Positions 59,928 to 64,000 of a stretch of DNA of 64,000 nt are shown here, one piece after another. This DNA is from an uncultured bacterium (GTDB lineage Bacteria > Verrucomicrobiota > Lentisphaeria > Victivallales > UBA1829): contig CADCMR010000006.1 of the NCBI GenBank assembly GCA_902802585.1, forward strand, positions 1-64,000, given 5' to 3'. Made by a program: the position numbers and the translations under genes. Each line of letters opens with the position of its first letter. Positions within the stretch are counted from its first letter, which is position 1. The notes beneath the pieces are model-generated. The model had not been told where the DNA came from. It saw only the letters and a list, made by a program, of their open reading frames with translations, and did no database searches.

Positions 59928-61769
59928 TCAGATCTTGGCGATGGCATGGAACTTGCAGGCGTTGAAGCACGCGCCGCACTTGATGCACTTTGCCTGGTTG
60001 ATGACGTGTTTCATCTTCTTCTCGCCGGAAATCGCGCCGACCGGGCAGCGCTTGGCGCAGAGACCGCAGCCGACGCACTTGTCGGTCACGTTGAACTGGA
60101 TGAGGTTGGCGCAGACGCCGGCGGGGCAGCGGTGGTCCTTCACGTGCGCGAGATATTCGTCTTCGAAGTTCGCGAGCGTGGAGAGCACCGGGTTCGGGGC
60201 GGTCTGGCCGAGGCCGCAGAGGGCGGTGTCCTTGATGGTGGCGGAGAGCGTCTTGAGCTTTTCGAGGATCTCCATGTTGCCTTCGCCGGAGGTGATCTTG
60301 TTGAGCAGCTCGAGCATACGGCGGTTGCCAACGCGGCACGGGGTGCACTTGCCGCAGGATTCGTCGGCGGTGAAGTCGAGGAAGAACTTGGCGATGTTGA
60401 CCATGCAGTCATCCTCGTCCATGACGATCATGCCGCCGGACCCCATCATGGAGCCGATAGACTTGAGGGCTTCGTAGTCGATCTGGAGGTCGAGGTTCTT
60501 CTTGGTGATGCAGCCGCCGGACGGACCGCCGGTCTGCACGGCCTTGAATTCGCGGCCGTCCTTGATGCCGCCGCCGATCTCGTAGATGATCTGGCGGAGG
60601 GTCATGCCCATCGGGACTTCGGCGAGACCGACCTTGGAGATCTTGCCGGCGAGGGCGAAGACCTTCGTGCCCGGGGAACCGGCTGTGCCGAGGCCCTTGA
60701 ACCAGTCGGGGCCCTTGCGAATGATCGCCGCGATGCAGGCGTAGGTTTCGACGTTGTTCACGACGGTCGGGCGCTTCCAGAGTCCCTGGATGGCGGGGAA
60801 CGGGGGCTTGAACGTGGGTTCGCCGCGCTGGCCTTCGATGGAGTGGATGAGGGCGGTTTCCTCGCCGCAGACGAACGCGCCCGCGCCGAACTTGATCTCA
60901 AGCTTGAAATCGAAGCCGCTGCCGAAGATGTTCTTGCCGAGGAAGCCCTTTTCCTCCGCCTGTTTGATGGCGTTTTCGAGGCGCTTCACAGCAAGCGGAT
61001 ATTCCGCGCGGATGTAGATGACGCCGTTGTGCGCGCCGATCGCGTAGCCGCCGATCGCCATTGCTTCGAGGACGGCGTTCGGGTCGCCTTCGAGCACGGC
61101 GCGGTCCATGAACGCGCCCGGGTCGCCTTCGTCGGCGTTGCAGATGATGAACTTTTCGCCTTCGGGCTGGGCAGCGGCGAAGGACCATTTCTTACCGGTG
61201 GGGAAGCCCGCGCCGCCGCGACCGCGGAGGTTGGAGGCGGAGATCACGTCGATGACATCCTGGGGCTTCATGGTGGTAACGACCTTGGCGAGGGCGGAAT
61301 AGCCGCCTTCTGCGACGTACTGGTCGATGTCTTCGGGATTGATGCGGCCGGTGTTGCGGAGGACGATGCGCGCCTGGAGTTCGCCTTCGGCGGGGGATTC
61401 ATCTTCGGGATAGTACCAGCAGCGGTCGATGGTGTGAGTGCCGGTGGCGGGGGCTTCGAGTCCGGCCTGCATGATAGCGGGGATCTGGTGCGGAGTCACG
61501 TCGCCGTAGATGATGCGCTTGCCCTTGTCGTCGGTGAGCATGATGACGGGCTCGGCATAGCAGAGACCCATGCAGCCGACTTCAACGACGTCGAAGGCTT
61601 CTTCGAGCTTGTTCTCGGTGATGTAGTCGTTGATTGCCTTCAGGACTTCGCCGGTACCGGCGGCGATGCCGCACGTTCCCATGGAAACGAGCAGTTTGAC
61701 GGGCGCGTGCTTACGCGCCTTGAGGGCGGCCGCGTAATCCGCGAGCGCCGCGGGAGACTCAATTCTCAT
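59928..61769 (-). CDS. hydB: Bifurcating hydrogenase NADH-binding subunit (HydB/HndC, NuoF-like)
   Basis: 613 residues. The N-terminus is a thioredoxin-like [2Fe-2S] domain (SMGTCGIAAGTGEV, EVGCMGLCYAEP). The NuoF core has NADH and FMN sites: RGRGGAGFPTGKKW and ICNADEGDPGAFMDR, then the cluster motif ESCGKCTPCRVGNRR. The C-terminus adds two ferredoxin-type [4Fe-4S] motifs (CVGCGLCAKRCP, CIKCGACFNACK). This is the flavin subunit thought to split electrons between NADH and ferredoxin. It lies 40 bases after the NuoE-like gene and 22 before hydA. Confidence 0.95.
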   Translation of the reverse strand: MRIESPAALADYAAALKARKHAPVKLLVSMGTCGIAAGTGEVLKAINDYITENKLEEAFDVVEVGCMGLCYAEPVIMLTDDKGKRIIYGDVTPHQIPAIMQAGLEAPATGTHTIDRCWYYPEDESPAEGELQARIVLRNTGRINPEDIDQYVAEGGYSALAKVVTTMKPQDVIDVISASNLRGRGGAGFPTGKKWSFAAAQPEGEKFIICNADEGDPGAFMDRAVLEGDPNAVLEAMAIGGYAIGAHNGVIYIRAEYPLAVKRLENAIKQAEEKGFLGKNIFGSGFDFKLEIKFGAGAFVCGEETALIHSIEGQRGEPTFKPPFPAIQGLWKRPTVVNNVETYACIAAIIRKGPDWFKGLGTAGSPGTKVFALAGKISKVGLAEVPMGMTLRQIIYEIGGGIKDGREFKAVQTGGPSGGCITKKNLDLQIDYEALKSIGSMMGSGGMIVMDEDDCMVNIAKFFLDFTADESCGKCTPCRVGNRRMLELLNKITSGEGNMEILEKLKTLSATIKDTALCGLGQTAPNPVLSTLANFEDEYLAHVKDHRCPAGVCANLIQFNVTDKCVGCGLCAKRCPVGAISGEKKMKHVINQAKCIKCGACFNACKFHAIAKI

Positions 61770-61809
61770 ATTGGTTATTCTCCATGATTAATCGGTGGAA
61801 GGGGGTCGA

Positions 61810-62337
61810 TCAGTCTTTGCAGTCGTCCAGGAGTCCCTGGACTTTTTCCGGGGTCATGTGGCCGTAGACTTTGCCGTTGACCATGACGACGGGAGCCATG
61901 CTGCATGCGCCGAGGCAGCGGAGGACGCCGAGGAAGTATTTTCCATCGGCAGTAGTCTCGCCCTCGGAGACGCCGAGCTTGCGCTTGAGTTCGTCGACGA
62001 CCTGCGCCGCGCCCTTGACGAAGCAGGCGGTGCCGGTGCAGACGTTGATGGCGTAGCGGCCGATTGGCTTGTCCGTGAAGAAGCTGTAGAAGCTGATCAC
62101 GCCGTAGACTTCCGCGAGGGAGATGCCAAGGCGTTCGGCGACGAACGACTGGACTTCGACCGGGAGATAGCCGAAGAGGGACTGTGCCTTGTGAAGCGTC
62201 TGGATCAGGAATCCGCGCTTACGGGTCGGGTTGTCCGCGAGAGGCAGACTTTTGATGTAGGCGTCGAGTGCCTCCATCTGGGAGGATTTGCGGGAGGACA
62301 TCTCGCAAACTCCGTTCACGCAATGCATTTCACCCAT
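61810..62337 (-). CDS. hydC: Bifurcating hydrogenase NuoE-like subunit (HydC/HndA)
   Basis: 175 residues. The thioredoxin-like [2Fe-2S] domain has all four cysteines: NVCTGTACFVKG and GVLRCLGACSMAPVV. The preceding helical part (LIQTLHKAQSLFGYLPVEVQ) is typical. The start at 62337 is chosen because GGAGG lies 11 bases before it; an upstream TTG at 62355 would place that GGAGG inside the gene. A small extra N-terminal piece holds two cysteines (HCVNGVCEM). First gene of the operon. Confidence 0.93.
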   Translation of the reverse strand: MGEMHCVNGVCEMSSRKSSQMEALDAYIKSLPLADNPTRKRGFLIQTLHKAQSLFGYLPVEVQSFVAERLGISLAEVYGVISFYSFFTDKPIGRYAINVCTGTACFVKGAAQVVDELKRKLGVSEGETTADGKYFLGVLRCLGACSMAPVVMVNGKVYGHMTPEKVQGLLDDCKD

Positions 62338-62416
62338 GTTTGAATGAGCCTCCAATGTAGAGAGTTAGGGATATGGTTTAAGGTTGTGAAAAGGGTCTCA
62401 CGATAAATCGTTCCGT

Positions 62417-62445
62417 AATATACTCCGCACTTAGGATAAAAGCAA
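62417..62445 (-). promoter_or_regulatory. Promoter of the hydrogenase operon
   Basis: Minus strand TTGCTT (62440-62445), 17-base spacer, TATATT (62417-62422), about 75 bases before the first start. Confidence 0.7.
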
Positions 62446-62592
62446 GCCCAATTCGATAAAAAAATATTGAATTCTTCGACTTTTTTATTTAATATTTAAA
62501 ATGCGAAGATTCCGGAATACCTTCCAGAACAAAAGAATCGCGACGGAAGGGGATGCTCCGCCGTGAACATACGGGAAAATGCGTTAGGACAC

Positions 62593-63285
62593 CTAAATAC
62601 CGGATTCTGTTTCTCCGTTTTCGTCCAGGATCTCGAAATTCGGCTCAAGGAAAGCGTAGAGGTAATCCACTTTTTTCTTTTCCATTTCCATCGTGCCGTC
62701 TTCCCACGCCGCGACATTCTCTTCTGTCTCGTCCATCATGGACGCCGCTTCTTTTCTTGTTTTGCCCCCTTCATACATCATCGCCATGATTTCTTTCGGA
62801 CTCGGCCTGATTTCCCTTTTCCTGATGGCAAATGGGATTTCGACCGGCTCCAGCACATCGCCCAGAACAACCCTTAAACGGGGCTTTCCCGAAATTGATG
62901 AATACCGGATATCCAACACTTCCGTACAAAGGTTCGGATAATTCCTGTATTTCCGGAACATGAGAGTGAAAACGACGAGATTTTCTCCTTTCTGGTACTC
63001 GTCCGCCGTCGATTCGGATTCATCATCCAGTATTTCTTCGGGTACGGGGAGACCGCGAACCGCATAGTTCCAAGCGGTCATACCCATTCTCCAAAGATTC
63101 ATGCGCCCATTGAAATCAAGCCTGAATTTGTCATTCACCAGCCTATACTCCAACGGAGCACAAATATCCATAATGGCATCGGCTATGTGATCGACCCTTG
63201 CCTGCTCCAGTTTCGCCGAAGCAGCCTTCTGTGCCTTCAGTTTTGCCCGGCGTTTTGCTTCCCTGTCGTGTCCGGATTTTGGCAT
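62593..63285 (-). CDS. Unrecognised soluble protein
   Basis: 230 residues. A strongly basic N-terminus (HDREAKRRAKLKAQKA) precedes a mixed region with YRLVNDKFRLDFNGRMNLWRM and an acidic patch (LDDESESTADEYQKGEN). The C-terminal third has PSPKEIMAMMYEGGKTRKEA, perhaps a helix-turn-helix. No signal peptide, membrane helix or catalytic motif. No strong ribosome site is seen before ATG 63285. It is less GC-rich than its neighbours, and the 255 bases between it and the hydrogenase operon are AT-rich, so recent acquisition is possible. Confidence 0.6.
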   Translation of the reverse strand: MPKSGHDREAKRRAKLKAQKAASAKLEQARVDHIADAIMDICAPLEYRLVNDKFRLDFNGRMNLWRMGMTAWNYAVRGLPVPEEILDDESESTADEYQKGENLVVFTLMFRKYRNYPNLCTEVLDIRYSSISGKPRLRVVLGDVLEPVEIPFAIRKREIRPSPKEIMAMMYEGGKTRKEAASMMDETEENVAAWEDGTMEMEKKKVDYLYAFLEPNFEILDENGETESGI

Positions 63286-63337
63286 GATAGCTCATTTCAT
63301 TCAGCTTGTTTTTGTACGGAAGTACGTCGCATTCCGC

Positions 63338-63946
63338 CTACTGAAGCTGGTTCAGGAAGGATTCGCTCAAATTGCGGATTGCCTGGACCGTGCCGCCGAG
63401 CGTCTGCCGCTCATCGTCGTTCATGTCCGGGATCACTTCCTGTTCGATGGCGCTGATGTTCTGCAGGGCGGACTGGGCGCGCGCAACGGCGTCGGCGCGT
63501 TGCTGGTCGTTCATTCCCGCGGCGAGCTGCCCCGCGTTGGCGGTGACGGCGTTGAGGATGACGTTCACGATGCCGAGCGCGAACTTCGTCTTGTTCTTGT
63601 CCTCCTCGGACTGTTCGCGGTAGGTATCGAGCGCCTGCCAGGCGGATTCGACCGCCTCCTCGGGGGTCTGATTGTGGAACTCCTTGGGCTGCTCGCCTCC
63701 GTTGTCCGCGGCGTTGTTCTGCTGGACGGGAGCCATGCCGGAGAACGTGGAGCCGATGTCGACTTTGCGGCGGACTCTCGGTCCGTGGCGGCGTTCGGGC
63801 TCGGGCTGTTCGACCTCCGCCACGGTCTCTTTCTCCGCGGGCGGAGGCGTATTGGTGTTCTGGAGGATCTTGACCGTGGCGACGGCGAGGAAGGCAATGA
63901 GGATGACGCCGCAGACGGCGACAAGGATCGTGTTTCTCTTTTCCAT
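63338..63946 (-). CDS. Unrecognised membrane-anchored protein
   Basis: 202 residues. One N-terminal helix (about 7-27, ILVAVCGVILIAFLAVATVK) is followed by a Pro/Glu/Arg-rich linker (about 30-65) and a helical outer region with EEAVESAWQALDTYREQSEE and DAVARAQSALQNISAIEQEV. It looks like a periplasmic coiled-coil protein held to the inner membrane. No family recognised. Codon use is typical of the host. The next gene upstream lies outside the window. Confidence 0.65.
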   Translation of the reverse strand: MEKRNTILVAVCGVILIAFLAVATVKILQNTNTPPPAEKETVAEVEQPEPERRHGPRVRRKVDIGSTFSGMAPVQQNNAADNGGEQPKEFHNQTPEEAVESAWQALDTYREQSEEDKNKTKFALGIVNVILNAVTANAGQLAAGMNDQQRADAVARAQSALQNISAIEQEVIPDMNDDERQTLGGTVQAIRNLSESFLNQLQ

Positions 63947-64000
63947 GGGGGTTCTATGTCCTTTTCCCGATAGGTTCGACTCAGAAAAGCGCGGAGTTCA

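Noticed and set aside
63981-64000. End of another minus-strand gene at the window edge
   Set aside because: Only five codons before a TGA are visible, too few to support a gene.

Overview
The window comes from a GC-rich, Gram-negative, probably anaerobic and fermentative bacterium. The evidence is a three-gene Mla/MCE lipid-transport cluster, lipoproteins, an electron-bifurcating-type [FeFe] hydrogenase operon, an arginine-decarboxylase/antiporter pair, ThyX instead of ThyA, and a GH9 polysaccharidase. A member of the PVC group (Lentisphaerota/Victivallales-like) would fit, but this is inferred from gene content and style only. No rRNA operon or complete tRNA gene was seen.

Layout. 1-540: the tail of an FG-GAP-type repeat protein, the 3' end of a group II intron and an Rrf2 regulator that has lost its DNA-binding half. 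539-7570 (minus strand): DUF1805 protein, flavodoxin-like reductase, mlaD-mlaF-mlaE, an NYN-nuclease/cold-shock fusion, and a TPM/LemA pair with a possible 42-residue gene between them. 7931-11542 (plus): a large lipoprotein with two esterase domains separated by Gly/Gln-rich repeats, a 2[4Fe-4S] ferredoxin and ribosomal protein S4. 11797-14725 (minus): tandem lipoprotein paralogs and a HigBA toxin-antitoxin pair. 14959-24585 (plus): hisG, a membrane glycosyltransferase, an Aas-like acyltransferase/acyl-ligase followed by queC-queE-folE, then thyX and another membrane glycosyltransferase. 24618-26033 (minus): a MATE exporter. 26365-35269 (plus): a GH9 enzyme, then topA-sanA-like-ispD-GT39. 35278-39090 (minus): adiA and its antiporter. 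39372-40469: mraY. 40575-49853 (minus): a long close-packed unit hisH-hisA-aroB-dprA-comF-accD-[SRP RNA]-rph-purM-AI-2E family-zinc ribbon. 50068-57997 (plus): fau-rny-HD-oppF and then an envelope glycosyltransferase cluster. 58163-62337 (minus): hydrogenase operon. 62593-63946 (minus): two unrecognised proteins.

Themes. Central metabolism (His, aromatic, fatty-acid, purine, folate, isoprenoid, queuosine) is mixed with envelope building (MraY, Mla, Aas, five glycosyltransferases) and RNA handling (RNase Y, RNase PH, NYN-CSD, SRP RNA). The hydrogenase operon suggests H2 production from NADH plus reduced ferredoxin. The adiA pair suggests arginine-dependent acid tolerance. A recurring promoter form is visible before many transcription units: TTGA/C/T-TT, 16-17 bases, then TATATT or TATGTT. 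The two most unusual items are a topoisomerase I whose C-terminus lacks zinc ribbons and instead carries three copies of a roughly 60-residue repeat, and an SRP RNA whose apical stem has changed by compensating substitutions while keeping the GGAA loop.
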